Below are positions 35,077 to 43,341 of a stretch of DNA of 64,000 nucleotides, piece by piece. The stretch spans positions 1-64,000 of the forward strand of contig CALHGE010000022.1 of NCBI GenBank assembly GCA_938029725.1, written 5' to 3'. A program made the translations under genes and the position numbers. Positions within the stretch are counted from its first letter, which is position 1. Every line of letters starts with the position of its first letter. Below the pieces are notes generated by a model, which did no database searches, had not been told where the DNA came from, and saw only the letters and a list, made by a program, of their open reading frames with translations. This stretch comes from an uncultured Flavobacteriaceae bacterium. Lineage in GTDB: Bacteria; Bacteroidota; Bacteroidia; Flavobacteriales; Flavobacteriaceae.

Positions 35077-35111
35077 AAAAAGAGCTCAATCTTTTAGGAC
35101 TGAGCTCTTTT
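35077..35111. terminator. Intrinsic terminator after menB
   Basis: A perfect 11-bp stem AAAAGAGCTCA / TGAGCTCTTTT with a 13-nt loop, A-rich before and T-rich after, 66 bp beyond the menB stop. It may also serve the convergent minus-strand hydrolase gene. Confidence 0.8.
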
Positions 35112-35248
35112 ACGAGAACACTATATGAAAATGAAAAATTTTATATCTTAATTACAAGATAAATTTACTTTCATTCTCTCAGATTTCTAAATTATTGTTG
35201 TGAAGTATACTTATGTTGTGGTGAAAAGCCCAAATAGTGATATTTATC

Positions 35249-36595
35249 TTATTTTATAGCCTTTACAAGCTCCTTGAGAAAAGTCGCGTCGTCAAAATAA
35301 GGAGCCTCTGCAAGTCCCGTTCGAACAATTACCAGGTCTTTGGAAGGTATGATATAAACGCGCTGCCCTTGAAATCCGTTAGCTGAATATAAATCTTTAG
35401 GTACATCAGGGTATTTTCCTTCTGCGTTGAGCCACCAATGGGCTCCGTAGACACCTTTTGAGCCAGGTGTTGGTTTCGTTATATAATCTATCCATTCAGG
35501 ACTAAATAATTGCGCACCGTTCCAATTTCCTTTGTTTAGATGTAGTATTCCGAATTTCGCCCAATCACGCGTAGTAGCCCATCCATAGGAAGAACCTACG
35601 AAGTTTCCTGTCATGTCGGTTTCTAGTAACATGGAGTGCATGCCCATTTTGTCTATTAGTGCTGTATACGGAAAGTCTAAATATTCTTGGTGTGTTTTGA
35701 AGTGTTTTCGAAGTACTCCAGAAAGAAAATTGGAAGTTCCAGAGGAATAGTTCCATACTTTCGGATCACCGCTCGTATACGCCGTGTTTATTTGAGACTT
35801 GGTCATGTCTGCTTCCAAAAAAAGCATTTTGGTAACATCAGATATACCGGTGTAATCTTCATTCCATGCTAAGCCGCTAGACATCCTAAGAAAATCATCT
35901 AAAGAAATAGATGCTCTAGGATCTTTACCTACAAAGCCTGTTAAATCAAGCTCTTTGAAAGGACGATAGTCCATACCAATTTCACCTTGATGTTCAAGAA
36001 TGCCAAATAAAGTAGCTATAATACTTTTTGTCATTGACCATCCGAGAATCGGCGTATCCTGGGTAAACCCTTTCCTGTATTCTTCCGAAACAATATGTCC
36101 TTTATAAGCAACCAATACAGTTCGTGTCTTTTGTACTTCATAATTAGCAAAAGCACCATTCACAGCAGAAGTCAACTTTTCATAGTCAATATTCTTAAAA
36201 ATTGTATCGGTCTTTCCGTTGTTTCCATACGGGAAAGGCAAATGGTTTGCTAATGTGGTACGATTGGGCTTTAGTAATTTCTGGGTCTTATCATAATCTT
36301 CATTAATCAAGACACAACCTAGCCCATCGCGACAAATGCTTTCACGTTCCATCAATCCATATACAGAGGTGATTACACTATTTTCATTGGTGTGTTCAAG
36401 TTCAGCAAGTTTAATTAAAGGAATAGCATTATCATTTTGTATAATATCAGCATACGATCTATCTGATATAAAATTTGTGGAAGCTAGATTTTTAGAAGCG
36501 TAGCCAGAGATAATATTGAGTTTGGGGTAATTCCAAAAAGCTACAATTATGACAACTAGTAAAAGAACGAAAAGGATACGTTTGAATCGTTTCAA
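35249..36595 (-). CDS. Serine hydrolase of the class C beta-lactamase family
   Basis: A 448-residue protein with an N-terminal membrane helix (ILFVLLLVVIIVAFW). The catalytic Ser-x-x-Lys is in GWSMTKSIIATLFG (~residue 190), the second motif is YSSGTSN (Tyr-Ser-Ser rather than Tyr-x-Asn), and the C-terminal strand is GFQGQRVYIIP. This pattern is common in esterases and peptidases of the family and does not imply antibiotic resistance. It is divergent from the 3D-domain lipoprotein, with starts 51 bp apart. Confidence 0.85.
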   Translation of the reverse strand: MKRFKRILFVLLLVVIIVAFWNYPKLNIISGYASKNLASTNFISDRSYADIIQNDNAIPLIKLAELEHTNENSVITSVYGLMERESICRDGLGCVLINEDYDKTQKLLKPNRTTLANHLPFPYGNNGKTDTIFKNIDYEKLTSAVNGAFANYEVQKTRTVLVAYKGHIVSEEYRKGFTQDTPILGWSMTKSIIATLFGILEHQGEIGMDYRPFKELDLTGFVGKDPRASISLDDFLRMSSGLAWNEDYTGISDVTKMLFLEADMTKSQINTAYTSGDPKVWNYSSGTSNFLSGVLRKHFKTHQEYLDFPYTALIDKMGMHSMLLETDMTGNFVGSSYGWATTRDWAKFGILHLNKGNWNGAQLFSPEWIDYITKPTPGSKGVYGAHWWLNAEGKYPDVPKDLYSANGFQGQRVYIIPSKDLVIVRTGLAEAPYFDDATFLKELVKAIK

Positions 36596-36646
36596 AATAG
36601 GAAGGAATTTATATGTTGTATATTTAAAAACGAATATAAGAAATCA

Positions 36647-37069
36647 ATGAAGAATAGTTTTAAGTCACTTTTAATTGTTTTCAGTAGTTTACTTTTTTCC
36701 TGTGTAGAAAAGGAGGATCCGTATATTTGGAAGCCCCTTGATGTAAAAGTATCTGCGTACAACTCTGTTCCTGAACAAACTGATGATACCCCGTTTATTG
36801 GTGCTTGGGGCGATACCTTGTCCGATCGCCAAAAGAGTATTGCCGTTTCTCGTGATTTAATTCAACTTGGATTAAAACAGAATACAAAAGTCATGATTGA
36901 GGGGCTTCCGGGGGTATATTTAGTCAAAGATAAAATGGCCGCTCGCTGGAAAAATAAAATCGATATTTATATGGGCGACAAAGTGAAGAAGGCTAAAAAG
37001 TGGGGGCTTAAAGATTTGAGTATTGTCTATGCCCTTAAAAAAGACACGGTTCTCCATGAAACGAAATAA
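36647..37069 (+). CDS. 3D-domain lipoprotein
   Basis: A 140-residue exported lipoprotein (lipobox LLFSC). The mature part is a compact 3D domain, a double-psi beta-barrel related to lytic transglycosylase domains: VKVSAYNSVPEQTDDTPFIG near the start, then IAVSRDLIQLGL, VYLVKDKMAARWKNKIDIYM and AKKWGLKDL. The aspartates of the domain are visible (TDD and IDIYMGD). It may bind or cleave glycan strands. Its 3' end overlaps the start of the amidase gene, so the two are likely one operon acting on the cell wall. Confidence 0.85.
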   Translation: MKNSFKSLLIVFSSLLFSCVEKEDPYIWKPLDVKVSAYNSVPEQTDDTPFIGAWGDTLSDRQKSIAVSRDLIQLGLKQNTKVMIEGLPGVYLVKDKMAARWKNKIDIYMGDKVKKAKKWGLKDLSIVYALKKDTVLHETK

Positions 37070-37757
37070 GATACTTTCGAAATTAACTAGCATATCAAGA
37101 GTGTTTGTTTTTATCTGGTTCATGGTCTCATGTTCTGCAGATAATAGAATTATTGATGCCCCAATACTATTTAACGAAGAACGCAAAGAACTCACCTTAC
37201 AATATCTGTCGGAGAGATATGGTTTAGAGCAAACTGAGCCTACCATTAACCCGAAAATGATTGTTTTACATTGGACGGTCATTCCTACTTTTGAGGAATC
37301 TTTTGAAACCTTTAATTCTGCGTCATTACCCAATAGACCTGATATTAAGGCTGCAAGTGCTTTAAATGTAAGCGCACAATTTATGGTAGATAGAGATGGA
37401 ACTATATATCGTTTGCTTCCGGAAACTACCATGGCCAGACATGTCATCGGATTAAATCATTGTGCCATAGGCATAGAAAACATAGGCGGTACAGAAGATT
37501 TTCCACTGACAGAAGCACAAGTTGGTTCTAATATATGGTTGGTAAATTATCTTTCGAAAAAATATAAAATAGCCTATTTAATTGGCCACTACGAATACAC
37601 ACTTTTTGAAGGTCATGAATTATGGCTAGAAAAGGATGATGGCTATCGCACTGCAAAAGATGACCCGGGAGCGGATTTTATGAAAAAAGTCAGAGACGGT
37701 ACACTAAAAAATGATTTTAAACCTAGTACTAGAATACAGCAAGTAGAGATAGAATAA
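37056..37757 (+). CDS. N-acetylmuramoyl-L-alanine amidase lipoprotein (amidase_2/PGRP)
   Basis: A zinc amidase of peptidoglycan. The start is ATG at 37056, where MKRNKILSKL and FVFIWFMVSC form a lipoprotein signal; the ORF-track start at 37023 would place this 11 residues in. The zinc histidines are in MIVLHWTVIP and TTMARHVIGLNHCAIGIEN; a further conserved stretch is LIGHYEY and KDDPGADF. The mature domain is ~210 residues. It overlaps the preceding lipoprotein gene by 14 bp, so the pair is probably translated together and works on the same peptidoglycan. Confidence 0.88.
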   Translation: MKRNKILSKLTSISRVFVFIWFMVSCSADNRIIDAPILFNEERKELTLQYLSERYGLEQTEPTINPKMIVLHWTVIPTFEESFETFNSASLPNRPDIKAASALNVSAQFMVDRDGTIYRLLPETTMARHVIGLNHCAIGIENIGGTEDFPLTEAQVGSNIWLVNYLSKKYKIAYLIGHYEYTLFEGHELWLEKDDGYRTAKDDPGADFMKKVRDGTLKNDFKPSTRIQQVEIE

Positions 37758-37778
37758 AGAGCCCGCAGCCACTGCTAA

Positions 37779-37980
37779 AGAAAAGAGAATAAAGAGTCAA
37801 GACGAACAGCAACTAGAGTGCGTCCAAGGCTTGGTTAAAAGGATATCGAGAGATAAGTACCAAAAAGAAAAGAGGCTAGCATTATGCGTCAAGATTAAAG
37901 AAGAGATAGAAATATAGTTTATCAAATTGGTATTGTTATAGAAAAGCAATCTTTGTTCTCTTATCTTTATTCTCTTTTCT
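37779..37980. repeat. MITE-like element with 17-bp perfect terminal inverted repeats
   Basis: AGAAAAGAGAATAAAGA at 37779-37795 is mirrored exactly at 37964-37980, leaving 168 bp between. The interior is A/G-rich on the plus strand and has no ORF. It fills nearly the whole gap between the amidase and the M14 peptidase genes. Purine-rich repeats of this look occur in other flavobacterial chromosomes, but no second copy was found in the window. Confidence 0.6.
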
Positions 37981-38006
37981 GAAAAACTGCACGAATACGA
38001 ACAACT

Positions 38007-39467
38007 ATGAAGATAAAAATTTTCGCTTTTCTGCTTATAATAAGCGCAAACATCTTTTCACAAGAGAGTGATATCACAACACAGCTTTTTGAAACCTACG
38101 AGAAATATAGAGAAGGTAGTTTAGACAAGCGCCGAATAAAGCATCATCAGTTAGAACCCTTATTGGCTGATTACCGAGTTAATCCGCAGTTTACAGTAAA
38201 GGTGGTTGGCAGTTCGATTGAAGGGCGCGATTTGTCTTTGGTGAGTATAGGGCAGGGGAAGACCAATGTTTTTCTTTGGTCTCAAATGCATGGAAACGAA
38301 CCCACGGCTACCCAAGCCATATTTGATATTTTAAATTTTCTGGCAAGCGAGGATTTCAAGGATGAAAAAGAAGAGATACTCAGCAATCTTACGGTACACT
38401 TTCTTCCAATGTTGAATCCTGATGGGGCCGAACGTTTTCAGCGAAGAAATGTACTGGGTGTTGATATCAATCGAGATGCCTTACGTTTACAATCTCCAGA
38501 AAGTCAAACCTTAAAAAGGGTCCGCGATAGCCTAAATGCCGATTTCGGATTTAATCTACATGATCAAAGTACGTACTACAATGCAGAGCGCACTGGAAAA
38601 CCAGCAACAATATCCTATTTGGCTCCTGCTTATAACTATGAAAAAGATATCAATGAGAAACGTGGTAATGCCATGAAAGTTATTGTTTTCATGAACACCA
38701 TTATTCAGAAATATGCTCCAGGCCAAGTAGGGCGCTACAATGATGATTTTGAACCACGCGCCTTTGGTGATAATATACAAAAATGGGGTACAAGTACTAT
38801 TTTGATTGAATCTGGCGGATATGCTAATGATGTTGAAAAACAAGAAATTCGAAAATTGAATTATGTGTCGATTTTATCTGCAATATGTACTATTGCAAAA
38901 GGGAACTATGCTGATATTCCATTAGAGGATTACGAAAAAATACCAGAGAATGATCGTAAACTATTCGATTTAAAAATCACCAATGCGACCTACAAAATTA
39001 ATGGAAAGCCCTATATCCTTGACATCGGAATGAACCGCTTAGAAGTGGCGATAGAAAATAGTACCGAATTTTGGTATAGCAGTCGTATTATCGACCAAGG
39101 CGATTTGTCTACTTATTATGGCTATGAAACTTTTGATGCGACAGGATATACCCTTGTAGCAGGAAAAACGCCTGTTTTACTGTCGGGGCTTAATCAACTC
39201 AATGAGAATAAAATCATTGAAATGCTAAGAAGCGGAAATACCTATGTTCGTGCTCAAAATATTCCTTCAGATTGGCTGGATTTTAAAATGCCAATTCACT
39301 TAATTTCAAAAGATTATCAGATGCCCGAATTTCATCTCGAAGTAGGCATAAATCCTACCTTTTTACTTAAAAAAGATGGCGTTTATAAATATGCGGTCAT
39401 CAACGGGTTTTTAATTGACCTCGAAAAAGGGAATGGCTATTTTAAAAATGCTATGATTTATCGATAA
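38007..39467 (+). CDS. Zinc carboxypeptidase (M14) with signal peptide
   Basis: A 486-residue exported metallopeptidase. Signal peptide MKIKIFAFLLIISANIFSQ. The zinc site HxxE is in WSQMHGNEPTATQAI, the substrate-binding Arg/Asn region is in LNPDGAERFQRR and VDINRDA, and the third zinc ligand His is in GFNLHDQ. The catalytic Glu is probably in TSTILIESGGY. The C-terminal ~170 residues are a beta-rich domain of unknown role. The ATG begins 26 bp after the inverted-repeat element. Peptide substrates are not predictable. Confidence 0.88.
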   Translation: MKIKIFAFLLIISANIFSQESDITTQLFETYEKYREGSLDKRRIKHHQLEPLLADYRVNPQFTVKVVGSSIEGRDLSLVSIGQGKTNVFLWSQMHGNEPTATQAIFDILNFLASEDFKDEKEEILSNLTVHFLPMLNPDGAERFQRRNVLGVDINRDALRLQSPESQTLKRVRDSLNADFGFNLHDQSTYYNAERTGKPATISYLAPAYNYEKDINEKRGNAMKVIVFMNTIIQKYAPGQVGRYNDDFEPRAFGDNIQKWGTSTILIESGGYANDVEKQEIRKLNYVSILSAICTIAKGNYADIPLEDYEKIPENDRKLFDLKITNATYKINGKPYILDIGMNRLEVAIENSTEFWYSSRIIDQGDLSTYYGYETFDATGYTLVAGKTPVLLSGLNQLNENKIIEMLRSGNTYVRAQNIPSDWLDFKMPIHLISKDYQMPEFHLEVGINPTFLLKKDGVYKYAVINGFLIDLEKGNGYFKNAMIYR

Positions 39468-39554
39468 TTTCGAGACAAGTAGTCAGGCGTAAAATTTTAC
39501 TTCTAGACCTTGTTGTTAGTAGAATCTAGCCCTTAAAAACGGCTTGGTGTTACC

Positions 39555-39677
39555 CTAGTATTCGTATCTGATATTCATATAATGGCCATAGATTAGTAAG
39601 ACTACGAGTATAACAACTAGTGACAAAACAATGATTAGAAATAGCAAAAGTGTAGCTATGCTATACCATTTTGGCAT
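39555..39677 (-). CDS. 40-residue single-membrane-helix protein
   Basis: A short ORF missed by the track, start ATG at 39677 on the minus strand. It encodes MPKWYSI followed by an uninterrupted hydrophobic run of about 24 residues (TLLLFLIIVLSLVVILVVLL) and a polar tail with Tyr. The length and single helix are typical of regulatory membrane microproteins. The surrounding 450 bp have no other gene. It may instead be a random AT-rich ORF. Confidence 0.4.
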   Translation of the reverse strand: MPKWYSIATLLLFLIIVLSLVVILVVLLIYGHYMNIRYEY

Positions 39678-39880
39678 TCAGTTTAAAGCGTTATTACGAA
39701 TAATCAAATTGAGTACATACTTGTTTTCTAATGTAATCATTAAACCTATTTTAGCTAGTAAAGATATAGGGGCTTAAAAAACTGCGGTCTGTTCTTTATG
39801 AAACGAGTATGGCGCCAAATACCCAAATACTCAGGTCGAATGGGTATGCTATTTGGTTAAGCTACTTGTTAAAACCTAAA

Positions 39881-39901
39881 AAACGCCCAAAAGGGCGCTT
39901 T
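39881..39901 (-). terminator. Intrinsic terminator of the VWA-lipoprotein gene
   Basis: A short GC-rich stem CGCCC-AAAA-GGGCG is followed on the minus strand by six T. It lies 25 bp beyond the stop codon at 39926. Confidence 0.75.
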
Positions 39902-39925
39902 CTACTATATTTTAAGGTCTAGAAA

Positions 39926-41017
39926 TTATTCGCATTCACCTGTAAATCCGGTAGCATCGAACTTTGTTTGTACCGCTCCTTGTTTACTGCCATCTTTGAC
40001 TTGAATTGCAAGATTGTTTTCGCCACTTCCATCGCGTTTCGGGCTACAGTACTCGAAAAGATAAAAGCTATTCGCTCTTTCTGATACACGTTGAGAAATC
40101 TCCGTAAAAGTTGTTTCCAATTCTTCTTTATTTGCAGCAAAAACACTGAAGGTTTTACCAATATCCATTAGTACCTCTGTGTCAATTTCGCTTCCAAGTC
40201 CGATCGTGAAAAAGGAAATGTTCGGGTCGGCTTGATCAACCTTAGTCTGCGCGGCTTCTTTTGTAAAACGAGAGGCCTGGTCTGTACCATCGGTAAAGAT
40301 TACAACAGAAGCCGCTCCAATTTTGTCGCCTTGTGTGCTCGCGACTAACAATTCAGAAGCTTTATCGGTTGACTTTATCACCGCCCCGTATAAATCTGTA
40401 GAAGGATCATTACTTATTTCAGTTGTAATGCCCTCAATAGAAGCTTTAAGCGCGCCTTTCGAAGCAGTTAACTCATTTAAAAGGTGTAACTCATTTTCTC
40501 CGTCGAACCAATAGATAGCCATTTTCACAGATTGTGTTTCAGTAGTAGGCATCACATTGTCAACAAAACTAGAACTCGCTATTTTTAATTCTTCTAAACT
40601 GCTACTTAATACACTGTTACTTAAATCGAGAACAAGTAAGGTGTTTGTAGCAAAAATTTGTGAATTCGAAGAGATTCTTGCGGCCGATTCGGAAGTAGAG
40701 ATGGTATTAAAGCAATCATCATTTCTTCCTTGCTCATAAATGGTGAATTGGTCGGCGATAAGTCCTGAAACAGGATTTCCGTCTAGATCCGAAACTTTGA
40801 ATAATACAGATACTTTTCCTGGCAGCGTGGTAAACTGTTCTTGAATGGACAGCACTAAATCATTCTCTCCTAAATCAAGGCATTCATCAACTTCTATTCC
40901 TTTGCCCAATTCCCCACCAGTATTTAATGTAAAGGTGACATCATCATCGGCATTTCCACAAGAAACAGTGGCAGCTACAATTAGAAATAAGATAATTAAT
41001 TTGTTAAATGGTTTCAT
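39926..41017 (-). CDS. VWA-domain lipoprotein
   Basis: The start is ATG at 41017 (MKPFNKLIILFLIVAATVSC, a lipoprotein signal); the ORF-track start adds 12 residues. The mature protein has an N-terminal Ig-like segment (~45-110) and a von Willebrand factor A domain (~130-330). The MIDAS motif is DLSNS in LLVLDLSNSVLSSSL, the Thr is near SNDPSTDLYGAV and the Asp is in VIFTDGTDQASRF. It probably binds a partner through a metal ion at the cell surface. The C-terminal ~35 residues (NNLAIQVKDGSKQG) look like another beta motif. It is monocistronic and well separated from its neighbours. Confidence 0.8.
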   Translation of the reverse strand: MKPFNKLIILFLIVAATVSCGNADDDVTFTLNTGGELGKGIEVDECLDLGENDLVLSIQEQFTTLPGKVSVLFKVSDLDGNPVSGLIADQFTIYEQGRNDDCFNTISTSESAARISSNSQIFATNTLLVLDLSNSVLSSSLEELKIASSSFVDNVMPTTETQSVKMAIYWFDGENELHLLNELTASKGALKASIEGITTEISNDPSTDLYGAVIKSTDKASELLVASTQGDKIGAASVVIFTDGTDQASRFTKEAAQTKVDQADPNISFFTIGLGSEIDTEVLMDIGKTFSVFAANKEELETTFTEISQRVSERANSFYLFEYCSPKRDGSGENNLAIQVKDGSKQGAVQTKFDATGFTGECE

Positions 41018-41156
41018 TTTCAAAATTTTGGGTTCACCTCTCAGAACGTACAAATTTCATTTAAATTATAGTCACCTTACCAAGAATAGTGTTAAACATT
41101 GTTAAAGAGATGCGCTAAACTTTCGATAATTGTCAGATTGAATTAAATTTCCAGAA

Positions 41157-41768
41157 ATGGATAGAAAGCCACAACTCGCTATTTTGATTCTTGCGGCAGG
41201 AGAATCATCTCGAATGGGAGAGCGTATAAAACAAATACTCCCTTGGAAAAATTATAATTTATTAGGAAATGCCCTTACTCAAGCGAAAACAACTATGGCT
41301 GATGCAACCTATGTCGTGCTAGGGGCTTATGAAGAAATCATAAAGGCAGAAGTGAGTTTTGAACCGAACTCAATTATTCAGAATCCAAATTGGAAAAATG
41401 GTTTAGGAAGCTCAATAGCGGCCGGAATGGACTATTTTTCATCGAAAGAATTAGCTTATGATGCGGTATTGATTATGTTAGCTGACCAGCCATTAATGGA
41501 TACCAATTATTTGAATAAGATGCTGGGGAATTGGAAGGCAAATTCCTCTAAAATAATAACGACTCAATACAATGGTCGTTCAGGAGTTCCTGCTATTTTT
41601 GGAAATGAATATTTTATAGAATTACAAAAACTAAATAAAGATTTTGGTGCTAAGGATATTATTGCAACCAATGAGAGTGCTATATTAGCTTTAAATCCAG
41701 AAGGCAAAGAAATCGATATTGACAGTTGGGATACCTACCAAGAATTATGTAATAAAGAATCGAAATAA
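41157..41768 (+). CDS. MobA/MocA-like nucleotidyltransferase
   Basis: A 203-residue single-domain nucleotidyltransferase. The signature loop LILAAGESSRMGERIKQILPW binds NTP, and metal and substrate residues follow in IMLADQPLMDTNYL and RSGVPAIFGNEYF. This is the pattern of molybdenum-cofactor cytidylyl/guanylyltransferases. No other molybdenum gene is nearby, so the acceptor could be another small molecule. The amidohydrolase gene starts 13 bp downstream of its stop and is likely co-transcribed. Confidence 0.78.
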   Translation: MDRKPQLAILILAAGESSRMGERIKQILPWKNYNLLGNALTQAKTTMADATYVVLGAYEEIIKAEVSFEPNSIIQNPNWKNGLGSSIAAGMDYFSSKELAYDAVLIMLADQPLMDTNYLNKMLGNWKANSSKIITTQYNGRSGVPAIFGNEYFIELQKLNKDFGAKDIIATNESAILALNPEGKEIDIDSWDTYQELCNKESK

Positions 41769-41781
41769 AACGCATAAAAAC

Positions 41782-42891
41782 ATGAATATCAAAAAGCTAA
41801 GTCTACTTATTTCTTTATTTGTAACAGTAGCAATATCATTTGTTACAGTAGCAATATCAGCTCAAGAGATGGGGTTTGAAGAGTATAATCCGAAATCAAC
41901 CTTGGTCGTTGAAGGAGAAAAATTATCGAAATCTAAATTCCCTTTTATAGACGTGCACAGTCATCAGCGAAATATGGATGGAGCTGCCCTAACTGGACTC
42001 ATTACTGATATGGACAGGCTGAATGAGGGTATAATGGTTAATCTAAGTGGGGGTTCGGGCGAAAGTTTAAATGATAAGATTGAAAGCATTAAAAATAATT
42101 ATCCAAATCGGTTTGTAGTTTTTGCCAATGTTGATTTTGATGGGGTAGGAGAGGAAGGCTGGGGCGAAAAGGCAACAGCGCAATTGGAAAAAGATATCAA
42201 AGCAGGCGCAAAAGGTTTAAAAATTTATAAAAGCTTAGGGCTACGCTATACTGATGCTAGTGGAAATCGATTGGCCATTGACGACCCGCGTTTGGATGCT
42301 ATTTGGGCAAAGTGTGGCGAATTAGGCGTTCCTGTTTTGATTCATGCTGCGGATCCAAAATCTTTTTGGGACCCAATGGATCGTGACAATGAACGTTGGT
42401 TAGAACTCAAAACACATTCCAGAAGAAAACGCTCTGCAACAGACCCTGCACCGTGGGAGCAAATAATTAAGGAGCAACATCTCATGTTTAAAAAGCATCC
42501 GAAAACTAATTTTATTAATGCCCATATGGGTTGGTATGCTAATGATTTAGGGAAGTTAGGAGAATTACTTGATGAAATTCCAAATATGAATGTCGGAATA
42601 GCAGCCGTTATTGCTGAGTTAGGAAGACAGCCAAGAAACGCAAAAGCATTTTTTGAAAAGTACCAAGACCGTATTCTATTTGGAAAAGATAGCTGGAAGC
42701 CTGAAGAATTTCCAACCTATTTTCGAGTTTTAGAATCAAACGATGAATACTTTCCGTATTATAAAAAGTACCATGCTTTCTGGTCAATGTACGGACTTGA
42801 TTTGTCTGATGAAGTTTTGAAAAAGGTGTATTATAAAAATGCTTTAAAACTAATTCCCGGCTTGGATAAGAGCCTGTTTCCTAAGGAATAA
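41782..42891 (+). CDS. Exported amidohydrolase (amidohydrolase_2 type)
   Basis: A TIM-barrel metal-dependent hydrolase. The start is ATG at 41782, after which the product begins with a signal peptide (MNIKKLSLLISLFVTVAIS...). The metal ligands are in FIDVHSHQRNMDG (HxH), LIHAADPK, INAHMGW and the Asp in LFGKDSWKPEE. Members act on lactones, aromatic acids or amides, and I cannot choose. The signal peptide contains a duplicated seven-residue unit (FVTVAIS twice), produced by a 21-bp tandem repeat listed separately. It follows the MobA-like gene closely. Confidence 0.8.
   Translation: MNIKKLSLLISLFVTVAISFVTVAISAQEMGFEEYNPKSTLVVEGEKLSKSKFPFIDVHSHQRNMDGAALTGLITDMDRLNEGIMVNLSGGSGESLNDKIESIKNNYPNRFVVFANVDFDGVGEEGWGEKATAQLEKDIKAGAKGLKIYKSLGLRYTDASGNRLAIDDPRLDAIWAKCGELGVPVLIHAADPKSFWDPMDRDNERWLELKTHSRRKRSATDPAPWEQIIKEQHLMFKKHPKTNFINAHMGWYANDLGKLGELLDEIPNMNVGIAAVIAELGRQPRNAKAFFEKYQDRILFGKDSWKPEEFPTYFRVLESNDEYFPYYKKYHAFWSMYGLDLSDEVLKKVYYKNALKLIPGLDKSLFPKE
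41818..41859 (+). repeat. 21-bp tandem duplication inside a signal-peptide region
   Basis: Two adjacent 21-bp units (TTTGTAACAGTAGCAATATCA and the same with one A-to-T change) encode FVTVAIS-FVTVAIS. The unit is a multiple of three and keeps the frame. It lengthens the hydrophobic core of the amidohydrolase signal peptide. Confidence 0.85.
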
Positions 42892-42985
42892 CGTATTAAA
42901 TTCAATGATCAGACGGCGGCTTAAAAATTGTTGTAGTGAGCTTACACCGCATAGAAACCAAGGTGATTTCACCCTTACTTTAGCA

Positions 42986-43020
42986 AAAAAATAAGTACTA
43001 CAATTAGGTGCTTATTTTTT
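42986..43020. terminator. Bidirectional intrinsic terminator
   Basis: A 13-bp stem AAAAAATAAGTAC / GTGCTTATTTTTT (one G-T wobble) with a 9-nt loop and T-runs on both strands. It lies 94 bp after the amidohydrolase stop, and it contains the stop codon of the minus-strand small ORF at 43012-43161. Confidence 0.7.
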
Positions 43021-43161
43021 GTGTTGATCAAGTTTTGAATTGACGGGCTCTACGGTACCATAATCTTGAAAAATACCACAAGAATATTGCTTTTTAATCA
43101 ATGATTTTTCTGATTTATTTTTTTTTGCTAAAGCTTCTATTTCTTTCGATAAATACTGCAT
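43012..43161 (-). CDS. 49-residue basic small protein (possible)
   Basis: A minus-strand ORF starting ATG at 43161 and ending inside the terminator stem. The N-terminal half is Lys/Glu-rich (QYLSKEIEALAKKNKSEK) and the C-terminal half reads YSCGIFQDYGTVEPV. A 9-A run in the gene keeps the frame. The match between stop codon and terminator favours a real gene. There is no recognisable family, and it could be a chance ORF in a 450-bp gap. Confidence 0.4.
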   Translation of the reverse strand: MQYLSKEIEALAKKNKSEKSLIKKQYSCGIFQDYGTVEPVNSKLDQHKK

Positions 43162-43341
43162 TCTTTTGAATTTCAATTTTTAGTACAACGATCTGAAAAA
43201 GGGAATGTTGTTCCTCTTCCTCATAATGCTGTTGCTCGAGCTGAATTTAAGATCCAATATGGATCTCATAAATTATTTTTAAAATTTTTTGTGATAATTT
43301 CAGGATACGAGATACTAATACCATAAACCCAGAAACCACGA

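Noticed and set aside
35249-36595. Antibiotic-resistance beta-lactamase
   Set aside because: The fold and SxxK motif fit class C relatives, but YSSG replaces the Y-x-N motif and an N-terminal anchor is present, which points to an esterase or peptidase role.
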